A stretch of 64,000 nucleotides of DNA from assembly GCA_033557465.1 (NCBI GenBank), contig CM066034.1, positions 412,402,159 through 412,466,158 of the forward strand, read 5' to 3'. The notes under the pieces are model-generated. The model was not told the origin of the DNA, did no database searches, and saw only the letters and a list, made by a program, of their open reading frames with translations. Position 1 is the stretch's first letter, and each line of letters begins with the position of its first letter. Both the position numbers and the translations under genes were made by a program. Below, one piece after another: positions 43,228 to 54,615 of the stretch. The DNA comes from Ichthyophis bannanicus (lineage: Eukaryota; Chordata; Amphibia; Gymnophiona; Ichthyophiidae).

Positions 43228-43809
43228 AGAATATGCTGCAGCGAAGCGTAATCAATGAATAAATCCAGGAGTCAATTGACAGGGTCCAAGCCAGTTTATT
43301 ATGCACAAGGCTCAGTCAGTCAAAGCTTCATAAGGAACTGAGCAAAGTTTTTACAGAGACATACTCATTTATACCTCTTTTTTAGTTTGATACATGAGAA
43401 CTTTCTATTGGTTCTAGCTTGATACATGCAAACATTTCATTGGCTCCAAAGCCCCCTGCACCTGTCCAATCAGAGATCCCTCCGGGGCCTAGCAACCAGC
43501 CCCCTCCCTTAGAACTGTTCTAACAATGGTGAAGTTTCTAGGTTTGATACTTCTCTACTGCAAGGTCGCTTCTAGCTTCAGGAATGCATGTATTGAAACA
43601 TTTCTTTCTTTTTTTTTTTTTTTTTTTTTATTAAGCATTTTTAAATTGTACATACTGAACAATACAAGTAATAGCAGAAAAACAAAAAGAAAACATAAGA
43701 CCCAAAGGCCCATCATAACACATATCTGTAACTACAAGTCCACATCATGGGAGAAAAGAGACTCAAGCCATATCAAATAAACAACAATATAGGAAAACAA
43801 TATTCCAGG

Positions 43810-44600
43810 GAAAGGAGAGTTGGTCCTGCTGGGGAGAGAGAGATCAGCTGCGATCGCTGAGTGAGAGCGTCTGATGTCATCATCCTGCCCTATAACACTC
43901 TGGGCTGAACCGCGGGACTGTGGAGAGGAGAGTTGGTCCTGCTGGGGAGAGAGAGATCAGCTGCGATCGCTGAGTGAGAGCGTCTGACGTCATCATCCTG
44001 CCCTGTAACACTCTGGGCTGAACCGCGGGACTGTGGAGAGGAGAGTTGGTCCTGCTGGGGAGAGAGAGATCAGCTGCGATCGCTGAGTGAGAGCGTCTGA
44101 CGTCATCATCCTGCCCTATAACACTCTGGGCTGAACCGCGGGACTGTGGAGAGGAGAGTTGGTCCTGCTGGGGAGAGAGAGATCAGCTGCGATCGCTGAG
44201 TGAGAGCGTCTGACGTCATCATCCTGCCCTATAACACTCTGGGCTGAACCGCGGGACTGTGGAGAGGAGAGTTGGTCCTGCTGGGGAGAGAGAGATCAGC
44301 TGCGATCGCTGAGTGAGAGCGTCTGACGTCATCATCCTGCCCTATAACACTCTGGGCTGAACCGCAGGACTGTGGAGAGGAGAGTTTGTCCTGCTGGGGA
44401 GAGAGAGATCAGCTGCGATCGCTGAGTGAGAGCGTCTGACGTCATCATCCTGCCCTATAACACTCTGGGCTGAACCGCGGGACTGTGGAGAGGAGAGTTG
44501 GTCCTGCTGGGGAGAGAGAGATCGGCTGCGATCGCTGAGTGAGAGCGTCTGACGTCATCATCCTGCCCTATAACACTCTGGGCTGAACCGCGGGACGTGG
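43810..44600 (+). repeat. Seven 113-bp L1 5' UTR promoter monomers
   Basis: The marker TGGTCCTGCT (TTGTCC in copy 6) starts at 43821, 43934, 44047, 44160, 44273, 44386 and 44499, an exact 113-bp period. Each unit holds a GCGATCGC palindrome and a CRE-like site. The array lies immediately upstream of L1 ORF1, as promoter monomers do in rodent L1s. Confidence 0.92.
43872..44557 (+). promoter_or_regulatory. CRE sites (TGACGTCA) in the L1 monomers
   Basis: The palindromic CREB/ATF site TGACGTCA occurs at 43985, 44098, 44211, 44324, 44437 and 44550. The first monomer has TGATGTCA at 43872, consistent with CpG decay. Their regular spacing suggests a real promoter role; binding is inferred. Confidence 0.65.
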
Positions 44601-44735
44601 TCGCGGCTGCGTCTTTGGGCGCGACCGAAGGGGCGTGACTAAAGGGGCAGGTCACGCCCCTTTGGAGCCCCTTCGGAGACTTTCGGAGAGTTTCAGAGGG
44701 GTGTAATTTTTGAGGTGTGGTCTTAATATTCTTCA

Positions 44736-45938
44736 ATGGGGAAACGTCGTAAGAAGAGTCTTCCAGCTGTATCGACCGTGAAAGTCCCCAAAAGCGAGGG
44801 CCCTATGGATAAACACCTAGTTAGGCGAACCCTGGAAGGTGGGAGTATGGAGTCGTCTGCAGCTGTGAGTACATCCTCGTTGTCCACCTCTTCTCCGATT
44901 GGGGGAGGTACCCTACCCCACTTGCCACAGAATCTCGGTGAGATTGTAGATGGAGGTGAGAGGGGACCCCCTTCTCAGGCCTCCGACCTGGTGTCTGGTT
45001 TTGTTTCGGGGGATATTATTTCCAATGTTAAAGTATTGCCATTACCTAAAGTTGTTCAGGTACCTTCAGTCAAGGGGGGTTCGGAATTATCCTTGATCCC
45101 TCCTTCGGATATATCACTTAAGGATATTTGGACTGTTGTGACTCGGACTGAAGTAAGTTTGACTGGAACTTTGGGGCAAATTGCAGAGTTCACAAAAGAT
45201 GCTGTTGCTAAATTTATAGATTACGATGAGCAACTAGGTGTGGTTGGGGAACGTCTGGGGCAATTAGAAACTAAAGTAAATACTGTTAGAGCTGTTTCTG
45301 TAGCCTCTGTAACGGATAGCTTGTATGTTCGTAGACAGATGGAAAATTTCGAGAATTCAATGAGGTCGAAGAACTTGCGCTGTTTAAATTTTCCTATTAC
45401 GCATTATTTATCTCCACTTATTCTCTTCTATAAATATTTGAAATAGGTGTTGCTTTTTGAGCAACCTGAAATCTTTAAAATTGCAAATATTTATTATATA
45501 CCTAAATTAAAAAAAAAGATGTCTAGTGAGGAAGATGATGTAGTAGGATCTCAGGCGGCCTCTCCCCCTAGTTTAGAACTTTCTGATTTTTTGGAATCCT
45601 CTTCGGATAATATAACCGCTCGTGCTACTCTGGTGGTTACTTTTTATTCCGAGATGGATAAGAATTCTGTTATGAAAACGTATTTCTCCAAGAAACATGC
45701 TATTTTTTGTGGTTCTAGGGTCATTCTTTTCCCGGATGTCTCAAAAACAACCCAGATGCGCCGGAAGGCCTTTCTGGCGTTGAAGGACCGTACACTTGCA
45801 TTGGGAGCTACTTTTTTCCTTAAGTTCCCATGCAAGTGTATAGTCGGACATGCTGGGAAAAGTTATGGTTTCATGGAATCTGACCAGTTATTGGCCTATC
45901 TTAAAGCCCATGAATCCCAGTCTGAGGTGACAAGTTAG
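44736..45938 (+). pseudogene. L1-type ORF1 protein, one internal stop
   Basis: ATG at 44736; one frame to 45938 interrupted only by TAG at 45444-45446. It has a basic N-terminus MGKRRKKS, a Ser/Pro-rich linker, a helical heptad region (about residues 125-200), then the RNA-recognition block MENFENSMRSKNLRCLNFP, and a C-terminal domain containing RVILFPDVSKTTQMRRKAFL and LGATFFLKFPCKC. Length is about 400 residues, near the usual L1 ORF1 size. It is the best preserved of three ORF1 copies in the window, with the start supported by the promoter monomers just upstream. The insertion ends 15 bp after its stop codon. Confidence 0.85.
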
Positions 45939-46155
45939 TATTTAGGGACTTGAATTGAAACATTTCTTTCTTTTGCACACAAGAGAATAATGAGACGTAT
46001 GAATTCATGTAAAACTTCTTATTAAGCAATTTAAAACAGTTTTCTCATTTTTCACAGATTTTTGGTTCTTTTCTAGCTATAATGGGGGTTGGAATCCAGG
46101 CCTAACTTACAGGCCTTTCATATTAGCAGACCATTCTAGGCCATAGCCTGCCACA

Positions 46156-47230
46156 ATTGTAGCACTTTTCCCTGTCCTGTCTTGCTGCACGTTGGAAATC
46201 TGTTGAGTTCTGCAATTGCCTCTCTTTGTCCTGTGGCTTTAGCTTCTCTGCATTTCTGGGCAATTTTCAGAGTTTTTTCCGTCATCCATTTTGGCCACTT
46301 TTGCTTTTTCACCTTTTGTAGAGACTTCTCGCTTTCTTCCAACACAACCTTCTTGATGTCATTCCATAACTCTTCTGGAGCTTTGTCATATGTATCTAAA
46401 GCAGCAAATTGATTTTGCAGGCAGACTTTAAATTCCAGTGGTATATTCTCAAGGTCATATTTTGCTACATTCAAGAGTGGCTTACTCTTTTTTCAACTTT
46501 AGCTTGAGTTTGCTTACTAGTAGTTGGTGATCTGTACCACAGTCAGCTCCAGGTTTTGTCTTTGTTGATGTTATAGAGCTTTTCCATTGTTGACTTCCAC
46601 AGATGTGGTCAATTTGATTTTTGTATAATCCATTGGGTGAAGTCCATGTGTACAGTTGCTGCTTGTGTTGCTGGAAGAAGGTATTTGAGATGAATAAATT
46701 GTTGGTCTTGTAGAATTCTATTAGTCTTTCTTCAGCTTCATTTCTGTTACCAAGTCCATATTTTCCAACTACTTTGCCTTCTTCTTTGTTGCCAACTTTT
46801 GCGTTCCAGTCACCTATGACTATCAGGATATCCTGTTTGCATGTTCTGTCAATTTCAGCTTGTACATGTTCATACAGAACTCATCAATTTCATCCTTTTC
46901 TGCAGCTGTTGTTGGGGCATATACTTGAATTATAGTTCTGTTGATAGGCATTCCTCATAGACGAATAGATATTAAATGTTCACTGACTGCATTGTATTTC
47001 ATTACAGTTCTTGTGAGTTTCTTCTTAATTTTAAATGCAATGCCATTTCTTCTTTGTCTTTCATTTCCAGCATAGTAGACCATGTGTTCTTCTGATGCAA
47101 AGTGCCTGATGCCAGTCCATTTCAGTTTGCTGACACCCAACAGATCAAGTTGTGCAAGTTCCATTTCATTCTTGGCCACCTCCAACTTCCCTTGGTTCAT
47201 GCTTCATATGTTCCATGTCCCAATATCTAA
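46156..47230 (-). mobile_element. RTE-type LINE piece 4 of 5, endonuclease region
   Basis: Minus strand. Frame 46955-47200 encodes an RTE endonuclease segment (ELAQLDLLGVSKLKWTGIRH, RRNGIAFKI), and 46136-46474 covers the inter-domain region before RT, the lowest codons reading into the LTR. The order continues from piece 5 and into piece 3 across the provirus. Many stops and frameshifts. Confidence 0.82.
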
Positions 47231-48500
47231 GGGGTATGTTTACTAAAGCGCGGTAACGTAGCATCGGTAACGTTAACATTACATCTGGTAACGTTAACAT
47301 TACCTCTGGTAACGTTAACGCTCATTAATGTTACTGGCAGCGGTAATTGTCCCAGAGGGCGGAGAGAAGGGGTCAATGGGCGGGGAGTGGGCGGTGAGAG
47401 GCCCCTGCTACACTAACGCTGGAACATTAACGCTGGAACAGTACCACGATTGAAAACCTGTCGGTAAATGCACATTTGCAGGAAAGAGAGATCATTTCAG
47501 TGTCAGCAATGTACAGCACAGACAGGGAGCCCAAGAAAAGTGATAGTAATGCTACATGTGCAGCAACAGCATAGTGCCCAAGTATGAAAGGGCACTGTGG
47601 TGGTGTTGCAAATGGGGCATTGGGGGCTGCAGGTGGGACATGCAGTAGGGGCAGCTGGGGCACAGGGTGGACTAGGCAGATGCCTAGGTGACACACAGGA
47701 ATGCAGAAACTGGAAATCAGCAAGACAGCAACTGACCAAGGTCAAACATGCCCAGGAGTCTCTGTCCCACAGTGTCCCATCCAAGGGACATTACCTAGCA
47801 GGTTCCCCAAAGGTCACACAGGTACCACAATGCCTGTAATAGAGCAATCAGTGCACGTCTGGGGACCACTTGAACAAGGATCTACAGACCTTCCCCAGGA
47901 TGCGTCCCAAACAGGTCAGAAACCCAGGTAAATGAACACCCTTTGCTGTAGCCCATAGGAAGGCATTGCAGGGTCTGACCACATGTTGTCTGAAACTATC
48001 TACACCCAGTAGGCCAAACCGGGTACAATGTACCGGAGTTGCATGCTCTAGCCTGTCCACAGTCTGCTGGCATAACACAATCTACCTACATTTACCAGGT
48101 CCATCCTAGACAATAGTGGCTAGATCACCAACCTGACACCCCCGAACCATCTCCCCCTGGAATGGCAGGCATATAACATTGGCAGGCGGTGCCGGGGGGA
48201 AGTGTGGATGCCTATGTAGGCACCCCTACCCAGCCCAGACCCCACACCCTAGGCAGCTGCCTACCTGCACATTGGATGGCCTGGGACTGCGCACCACCTG
48301 CACCACCGGCACCACCGGCATATGGGCATGTCAGCATGGTGGAGGAGGGATGCTGGTGGTGGAGGGGGCAGTGGCATCTGCCCACAGCAGACCAAGGCCA
48401 AGCCCTGTTCAGGTGGGTGGCGTGCAGTGCAACAGACTAGGTCTATCTGATGAACAGTCATGGTGTCCCCAGGGACTGACCTGCCTCTGTGGCAACAGTA

Positions 48501-48557
48501 TGGTGCAGTACACACAGCCAGTGTGTCCTGGGGCAAAAGGTCACAGGTTCAGGTCCC
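48501..48557 (+). other. tRNA-like module in H3 (1)
   Basis: TGGTGCAGTACAC (48501) then GGTTCAGGTCCC (48546-48557). It is homologous to the modules at 4512 and 4953. Confidence 0.5.
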
Positions 48558-50092
48558 AGCTGGGGCTCCTGCAGTCTATGTCCCTACATAGCACATACAA
48601 CATAAACATGTGCACTCCCTAGAGCATTGGCCAACAGGGGCACAAACACCCACACCCACAGGCTCCACTATCCAAAGCCTCATGGATACTCAGGCTGTTG
48701 GGTCCAGCACAGAGCAGCAGTTACCACCAATGCACTACTGCTAGCACCTGCATACCTTAGCAATGCCTGCACTGTGCTCAAGACTAGTGTAGCGGGCAGG
48801 GCTGCCAACCACCCCTATCTTTGCACAATGCTGAAATAGGAGTGGCAGTGTGTGTATGTCTAGCCATTGTTTTGTGGCTGCCTACACCTCACTGGGCACA
48901 CAATGCTTACACTGTTTCCAGCGTTAGCTTGCCTATGTGCATAATGAGGAGTAAGGTATTGTGGGTATGGCTTGGACAGTGCGAATTGGGCAGGATGCAT
49001 CTGCACAGGGTGTAGGGCAATAGCTGGCACATTGTAGTGCCCGACCACCACCTGCATGGACAGGGTGGCCACAGCAAGTCATACTGGGAGGTCACTCTCA
49101 CTCTGACTGAGCAGTGACCATAGCATGTCTAGGTTCCCACATAGTGCTATACAGCATTTTTCTCAAGTGACATCTGTGTGTTTTTTGTTCTGGGGCCCAA
49201 TCACTGAGACCTGCTTGGTGCACATAGTTCCTCTGGGAGCATGCACTGTGGACTATCTGCGGTTAGTCTGTGCATGGTTGGAACACCTTGTAAGATGCAG
49301 CAGGTGCAGTCTGACTGTGCTCTCTGTTGGTGAATAGTGGGGGTGGGGAGCAGCAGCTGAGCTTTTCCAGGCATACTGCCTGTCTGCCAGTGCCCTTGTA
49401 ACAAGTACAGATCTGCATCAACTGCCCTTCACCAGCAAGACTGGGGTTGCTGGTCCCACAGCCCTTCATCATGTACCTCTACTGCCACCATTGCAAAGAT
49501 GTAGAGTGTGGGTCTATTGGGGACAGATTCTGTCCACCACCTTGACCCAGAGAGAGCAGTTTGGTAGGTGGTACTACATAATTGGCATGTGAGTTCAGAC
49601 ACCCCCCTACTCTTATAACAAGTGACCATGGCAACCACACTGGATATGCACTATTCTGGGTGCATCATGGTCCACATGGGCTGGACATGACTAGGGAACA
49701 CAGATGGACACACAATTATCCTAGGTGAGTCTGCAAAGAATACCTATCACACACTGGCACTGATGGGAACCTGCAATAAAGCCTATCTCAACCAACCCGG
49801 GTACTGCAGACCTGGTGCTGGGCACCCCACCTCACCCTCAGGGTGAGCACAGAACCCACACAATGGCATGGTCTGTAGCTACTCTGTGCCAGTATCAGTT
49901 CTTCCTACCAAGCTGAGGTGCTGGAGAGGTGCATACCCCATCTGGTGATCAGATGTAGACTGCTGTTCTGCATGTGCATTGCATCTTGGGTACTGGTGGG
50001 TTTACCCTATCCTGGTAAACACAGCAGACATTTTGTGCATTGACCTGCAGTCTTTCTGTAGCCAGCCATTTCTGAGACAAAAGCCATAGAGG

Positions 50093-50150
50093 TATAGCCC
50101 ACTGGTTAATACACTGACTTCCTAGGCAGAGGTCATGGGTTCAATCTCTC
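50093..50150 (+). other. tRNA-like module in H3 (2)
   Basis: TATAGCCCACTGGTTAA (50093-50109) then GGGTTCAATCTCT (from about 50138). It is homologous to 7015-7069 in H1, with the B-box slightly decayed. Confidence 0.5.
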
Positions 50151-50424
50151 AGCTGTCTCCTTTTATTAGGCCTGTCCTAGGCAAGTCCTTTTCATTCCTG
50201 TGACAGTCATATCTCTGCAGATCTGTGCTGTCAGCACATAATACCCTCATCACAGTTGCCAGCCATCCTTCTGTCCGTCTATCTGCATCTGTCAGCTGTG
50301 TAGCATCCTGTCTTCATGTGCAGGCTGCTACCCCAGGTCCTGCACTCAGGGCCGGCCCGTCCATTGAGCAAGGTCCCGCGTTTCAGGGGGCCCCACGCAA
50401 AAAACATTCTTCATCCCAAGTTTT

Positions 50425-50770
50425 TATTTTATTTTATTTATTTTTTATTTAGTATACATTTGTATACCGCTACTTCTAGCGATCAGCAGCGGTTTTGATT
50501 ACAGATTGGAAATTGTCAAATCATGACAGGAAATTTTTTGAGGTATAAACACATTGATTAGACAGGAAAGCACAGCACACAGAGAACTATTTTACAGGGA
50601 ACATGGGCTATGGAGGGTTAAGTGGCTTGCCCAAGACCACAAGGAGCACCTGTGGGACTAGAAACCCCAGTCCTTCCGGCCCAAGGTTGCTGTCCTCCAG
50701 TGGGATTTGAACCCCCGACCTTCCGGCCCGAAGTACCTTGCCCCAACCACTAGGCCACTCCTCCACTCCA
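50425..50770 (-). mobile_element. tRNA-headed SINE with L2-like tail (copy 2)
   Basis: Minus strand: head TAGTGGTTGGG (A-box-like), GGGTTCAAATCCC (B-box), two GGCCGGAAGG blocks, and a tail AACCGCTGCTGATCGC then GCGGTATACAAATG and an AAATAA-rich end. It matches 2290-2578 with a longer middle section. It is absent from hAT copy 1, so it inserted after the hAT copies diverged. Confidence 0.8.
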
Positions 50771-50787
50771 CTTTAAAAAAACAAACA

Positions 50788-51125
50788 AACAGCTGCTTCT
50801 GCCGCGGCAGCATCAAGAGTGCCGCCGCCGCGGCCCCGCCCGGCAGAGCCTCCCTGCATCATAGCCTAGTGTCGAATCCCCGAACGCGGGCTTCTTTCAG
50901 AGCCGCGAGAGTTTCCTTTCTCGCGGCTCTGTTAATCCCGCCGGGGCATCCCATCAGCCCCGGCGGGACTAACAGAGCCGCGAGAAAGGAAACTCTCGTG
51001 GCTCTGAAAGAAGCCCGCGTTCAGGGATTCGACGCTAGGCTACGATGCAGGGAGGCTCTGCCGGACGGGGGCGGGGGGGGCCCCGCGGTGGCACTCTTGA
51101 TGCTGCCGCGGCAGATGCAGCTGTT
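50788..51125. repeat. GC-rich palindrome in hAT copy 2
   Basis: Arms of about 160 bp centred near 50953 (CCGGGGC-ATCCCATCA-GCCCCGG). The outer ends are AACAGCTGC and GCAGCTGTT. Homologous to 30902-31316. Confidence 0.88.
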
Positions 51126-51149
51126 TTTTTTTATTTTTTAATTTGGGAT

Positions 51150-52860
51150 GATAGGGGGGAAGGGGGTTTAGGACTGGTAATGGGCTATGGGGGGAGGCTA
51201 AGACTGGAAGTGGGTTGATAGGGGAGGGTTAGGACTAGTAATGGGCCATGGGGGGGTGCTAAGACTGGAAGTGGGCTGATGGGGGGGTTTAGGACTGGTA
51301 ATGGGCTATGGGGGGGGCTGACTGGAAATGGGCTGATGGGGGGGTTAGGACTGGTAATTGGCTATGGGGGGGGGCTGACTGGAAATGGGCTGATGGGGAG
51401 GTTTAGGACTGGTAATGGGTTATGGGGGGTGTGCTAAGACTGGAAGTGGGCTGATGGGGGGGTTAGGACTGGTAATGGGCTATGGGGGGCTAAGACTGGA
51501 AATGGGCTGATGGGGGGGTTAGGACTGGTAATTGGCTATGGGGGGGCTAAGACTGGAAATGGGCTGATGGAGAGGTTTAGGACTGGTAATGGGTTATGGG
51601 GGGGCTAAGACTGGAAGTGGGCTGATGGGGAGATTTAGGACTGGTAATGGGTTATGGGGGGGGCTAGGACTGGTAATGGGTTATGGGGGGGGGCTAAGAC
51701 TGGACCTGGGCTGAGGGGGGGGTTAGGACTGGTAATTGGCTATGGGAGGGGTTAGGACTGGTAATGGGCTGATGGGGTATTAGGACTGTTAATGGGCTAT
51801 GAGGGGCTAGGACTGGAAATAGGCTGATGGGGGGGCTAGGACTGGAAATAGGGTGATGGGGGGGTTAGGACGTAATGGGCTGATGGGGAGGTTTAGGACT
51901 GGTAATGGGTTATGGGGGGGCGGGCTAAGACTGGAAGTGGGCTGATAGGGGAGGGTTAGGACTAGTAATGGGCCAGGGGGGATGCTAAGACTGGAAGTGG
52001 GCTGATGGGGAGGTTTAGGACTGGTAATGGGCCAAGGAGGGAGCTAAGACTGGAAATGGGCTGATGGGGGTTAGGACTGTTAATGGGCTATGGGAGGGGT
52101 TAGGACTGGTAATGGGCTGATGGGGGATTAGGACTGGTAATGGGCTATGGGGGGCTAAGACTGGAAATAGGCTGATGGGGGGGCTAGGCCTGGAAATAGG
52201 GTGATGGGGGGGTTAGGATGTAATGGGCTGATGGGGGGGTTAGGACTCGTCATGGGTTATGGGGGCGCTAGGACTGGAAATGGGCTGATGGAGGTTAGGA
52301 CTGGTAATGGACTGGGGGCTAAGACTGTTAATGGGCTGGGGGGGTTGCTAGGACTGGAAATGGGCTGAGTGGAAGGAGGGCTTGAACTGCAAATAGCTGA
52401 TGGGGACGGGGGCTTGGAATGGAAATGGGTTGTGAGGGGGAGGGAGCTAGGACTGGAAATGGGTGAGTGGGGTGGGGCTAGGACAGGAAATGGGCTGATG
52501 GAGGGGCTAGAATAGGACTGGAAATTGGCTGTTGGGGGGTGCTAAGATTGGAAATGCGCTGTGTGGTGGGGGTTTGTATTGTAATGGACTCATGAAGGGG
52601 CTAGAACTGGAAGTAGGCTCATGGGGGGCTTGGATTGGAAATGGGCTGAGTGGAGGGGAGCTAGAATTTGACATGGGCTGATGGGCTCATGGGGGGCTGG
52701 GATTAGAAATGAGCTGATGGAGGGACTCAGATGGGACTGGAAATAGATGGGGGAGCTAGGACTGGAAATAGGCTGATGGTGGGTCTAGGATAGGACTGGA
52801 AATGGGCTTATGGGGGGCTAGGACTGGAAATGGGCTGATCCGGGGACTAGAAGGGAGCAG
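51150..52860. repeat. G-rich minisatellite in hAT copy 2
   Basis: Imperfect tandem units of roughly 25-30 bp on the theme TTAGGACTGGTAATGGGCTA and AAGACTGGAAATGGGCTGAT with G-runs of 3-8. It is the complement of the copy 1 array. Many G-tracts give quadruplex potential. Confidence 0.9.
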
Positions 52861-53539
52861 ATGCTGGGGTGGACTGGAACTAGAATGGAGCTGATGTTGG
52901 GGGAGGATTAGAATGGGATGGAGCTGGGAGAGTGAAATGGAGAGGGAAAAAATATTTTGTGTGGGAGGGAAGACAAATCTACAATTGGCCGGATATTGGG
53001 AGAGTAAGTGGGGATTGAGAATGGAGGGGTAAAATTTGAGTAGATGAAATAGGAATGAGGAAAGAGAAAAAGGAGAAAGATTAGTATGTTAAAGCAGATG
53101 TAGAGAGAGAATGGAAAACAACTAGAAGAGAGAAGAAAAGACAAATGGACAGCAGACGATGGAGAGTTAGCGGAAGACACAAAGAAACCAGAAGAAAGTG
53201 ACTGGAGCAATTGCAGCTGATAAAAAATGCACAAAAGGTAGAAAAATCTCTCTTTATTTTGAATTTATTAATTGGAATATGTCAGCTCTGGGAAATGTGC
53301 ATCATTAACGTCTGCGCTTTGTTTAGTACAAGAGCAAATTAATGTATAGTTTTATTTCTACAGTGTTGTACATTCCAAGTTTGGCTTTTGGGATTCCCAG
53401 GTAAATTATTGTCTTCCTGTTTCTAAATTGTGATTCCTTGTTTGGTGATGGTCTATGTTCTGCATGTGTAACTGAGCTGAGGTATTCTGTTTATGTAATT
53501 CCTATTTGACATTGCCACTTGTTCTCTTTCCCCAGTAGG

Positions 53540-53776
53540 TCATGTATTGTTGTTCTCTGAAATGTATTGGTTTAATATTTGCAGCGCTTCCTTTTGATAG
53601 TTAGGGTATGGTGCTTTATGAGTCCTGGTAGTGCTGTTAGGATACGGCGGGTTTGCTATGGGTTCTAAATGGGCAGTGTTTGTAGTAGTTCCTAATGTGT
53701 CTGGCGGTTGGCACTGGATTATAGTAATGTAGAAGTCTTTTAGTCTTTCTTTATTCATACACTCATTAAGAGGCAT
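53540..53776 (-). other. 78-codon ORF shared by both hAT copies (copy 2)
   Basis: The minus-strand counterpart of 28301-28537, starting MPLNECMNKERLKDFYITI, with the same length and stop. Differences from copy 1 are mostly non-synonymous. No domain recognised. Confidence 0.35.
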
Positions 53777-54615
53777 GTTTACTAAAAGTTAGTGTATGGT
53801 AACATTATGCAAATATTTATGCAAATGAGGCCCCTTATGCAAATGAGGCCCCACACCGAGTCTCCGCACATGGCCCCGCACCCCTCTTGGGCCGCCCCTG
53901 CCTGCACTGGTACCCTTTTCTGCATTGTGGCTCTTCATGCTTGCCTCTCCTGTGTCTGCTCTGCATGGTACTACTACTCCTCTGTTCTCCTATCATTGCA
54001 AATATCTTGCCACCTCTACTTCCACTGGAGGGCACGTATTCCCATCCTCTGCCATCCACTGTCATTTTAGCACTTTACATTGCCAACATCCTGTGCATCA
54101 GTACAGCTGCCTCCGATATGTTTGTCCATTTTACCAGCTGCCACATAGGCTGCATGCAGATTTGGCAGGTCCATCAGCTCCCACCTCTCCTTCCTTCCAT
54201 CACTTGTCCATTGCCTTTCCTTGGTGCTCTGTGCAGTGTGAGGGTTACATCTGGTTTTTGGCCTTACATTTCATGCTTGTCAACTTGGGGCACCTTACTG
54301 CCCTTAGAGCACCATATCTTGGGTCACCTTAACATTCTTAGGGCACCTTATACAGCACCTTAGGTTAAGGCATCTTATAGGGTGTCTTAATTTAAGGCGC
54401 CTTATAATGCACCTTGTCAACCTTAACGTGCCTTGTTTTCAGCCTTAACGTGCAAGGTCCTGTTAACATGCAATAACTGGCCAAGGCGCCCTTTACCGTG
54501 CGTTAAACAGTCATTGCTACCTTAATGCTGGTACGCCCACTTCCTTATATGGCATTGGTAATGTTGCCGCTGCACTTAACGCCAGTAATTTTACCGCACT
54601 TTAGTAAACATACCC

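Larger units (their letters stand above)
43592..45974. mobile_element. Twin-primed (5'-inverted) L1 insertion in the 5' LTR
   Basis: A 21-bp duplication starting ATTGAAACATTTC occurs at 43592-43612 and 45954-45974. Next to the left copy is a poly-T tract (a minus-strand poly-A tail) followed by about 185 bp of L1 3' UTR in minus orientation (to about 43805). From about 43810 to 45953 the 5' UTR monomers and ORF1 run in plus orientation. A 3' segment joined to an inverted 5' segment, all inside one target duplication, is the classic outcome of twin priming by L1 reverse transcriptase. Confidence 0.85.
32438..46155 (-). mobile_element. Endogenous retrovirus (gamma-like provirus)
   Basis: A minus-strand provirus with both LTRs, a primer-binding site, a polypurine tract, and gag, pol and env remains. 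It begins TG and ends CA and is flanked by the 4-bp duplication ATTG (32434-32437 and 46156-46159). RTE sequence continues on both sides. Gag and pol are in the same frame separated by one TAG, the gammaretroviral arrangement. By-eye comparison of the LTRs gives roughly nine or ten substitutions over about 560 bp, so it is not very old. Later insertions are a Penelope-like element in env and an L1 in the 5' LTR. Stops and frameshifts in all genes make it defective. Confidence 0.93.
43234..46155 (-). repeat. Proviral 5' LTR, interrupted by L1 insertion
   Basis: LTR sequence occupies 43234-43612 and 45975-46155. The middle is the twin-primed L1 insertion with its target duplication. It starts TGTGGCAGGC at 46155 in minus sense. 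It differs from the 3' LTR by scattered substitutions and a short indel. Confidence 0.9.
50347..53900 (+). mobile_element. Non-autonomous hAT-type element with minisatellite and hairpin (copy 2)
   Basis: A 3.55-kb element from CAGGGCCGGCCC (50347) to GGGCCGCCCCTG (53900), with a perfect 8-bp duplication CCTGCACT at 50339-50346 and 53901-53908. Internal order: SINE (50425-50770), GC-rich palindrome (50788-51125), G-rich minisatellite (51150-52860) and a unique region with a 78-codon ORF (minus strand). It is inverted relative to copy 1, which lacks the SINE. No transposase. Confidence 0.92.
47231..54615. mobile_element. H3: large non-autonomous Harbinger-like element
   Basis: Left terminus GGGGTATGTTTACTAAA (47231), right terminus TTTAGTAAACATACCC (ending 54615, one C short), flanked by TAA (47228-47230 and 54616-54618) and by RTE sequence on both sides. 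The interior is homologous to H1 (for example 48280-48600 to 4300-4600; 48900-49140 to the 5830-6060 and 21020-21260 blocks). hAT copy 2 (50347-53900) is inserted. It carries two tRNA-like modules and no transposase. Confidence 0.78.

Noticed and set aside
53887..54363. 158-codon open frame on the plus strand
   Set aside because: It crosses the hAT right boundary at 53900 into H3 sequence, so it is a chance frame.
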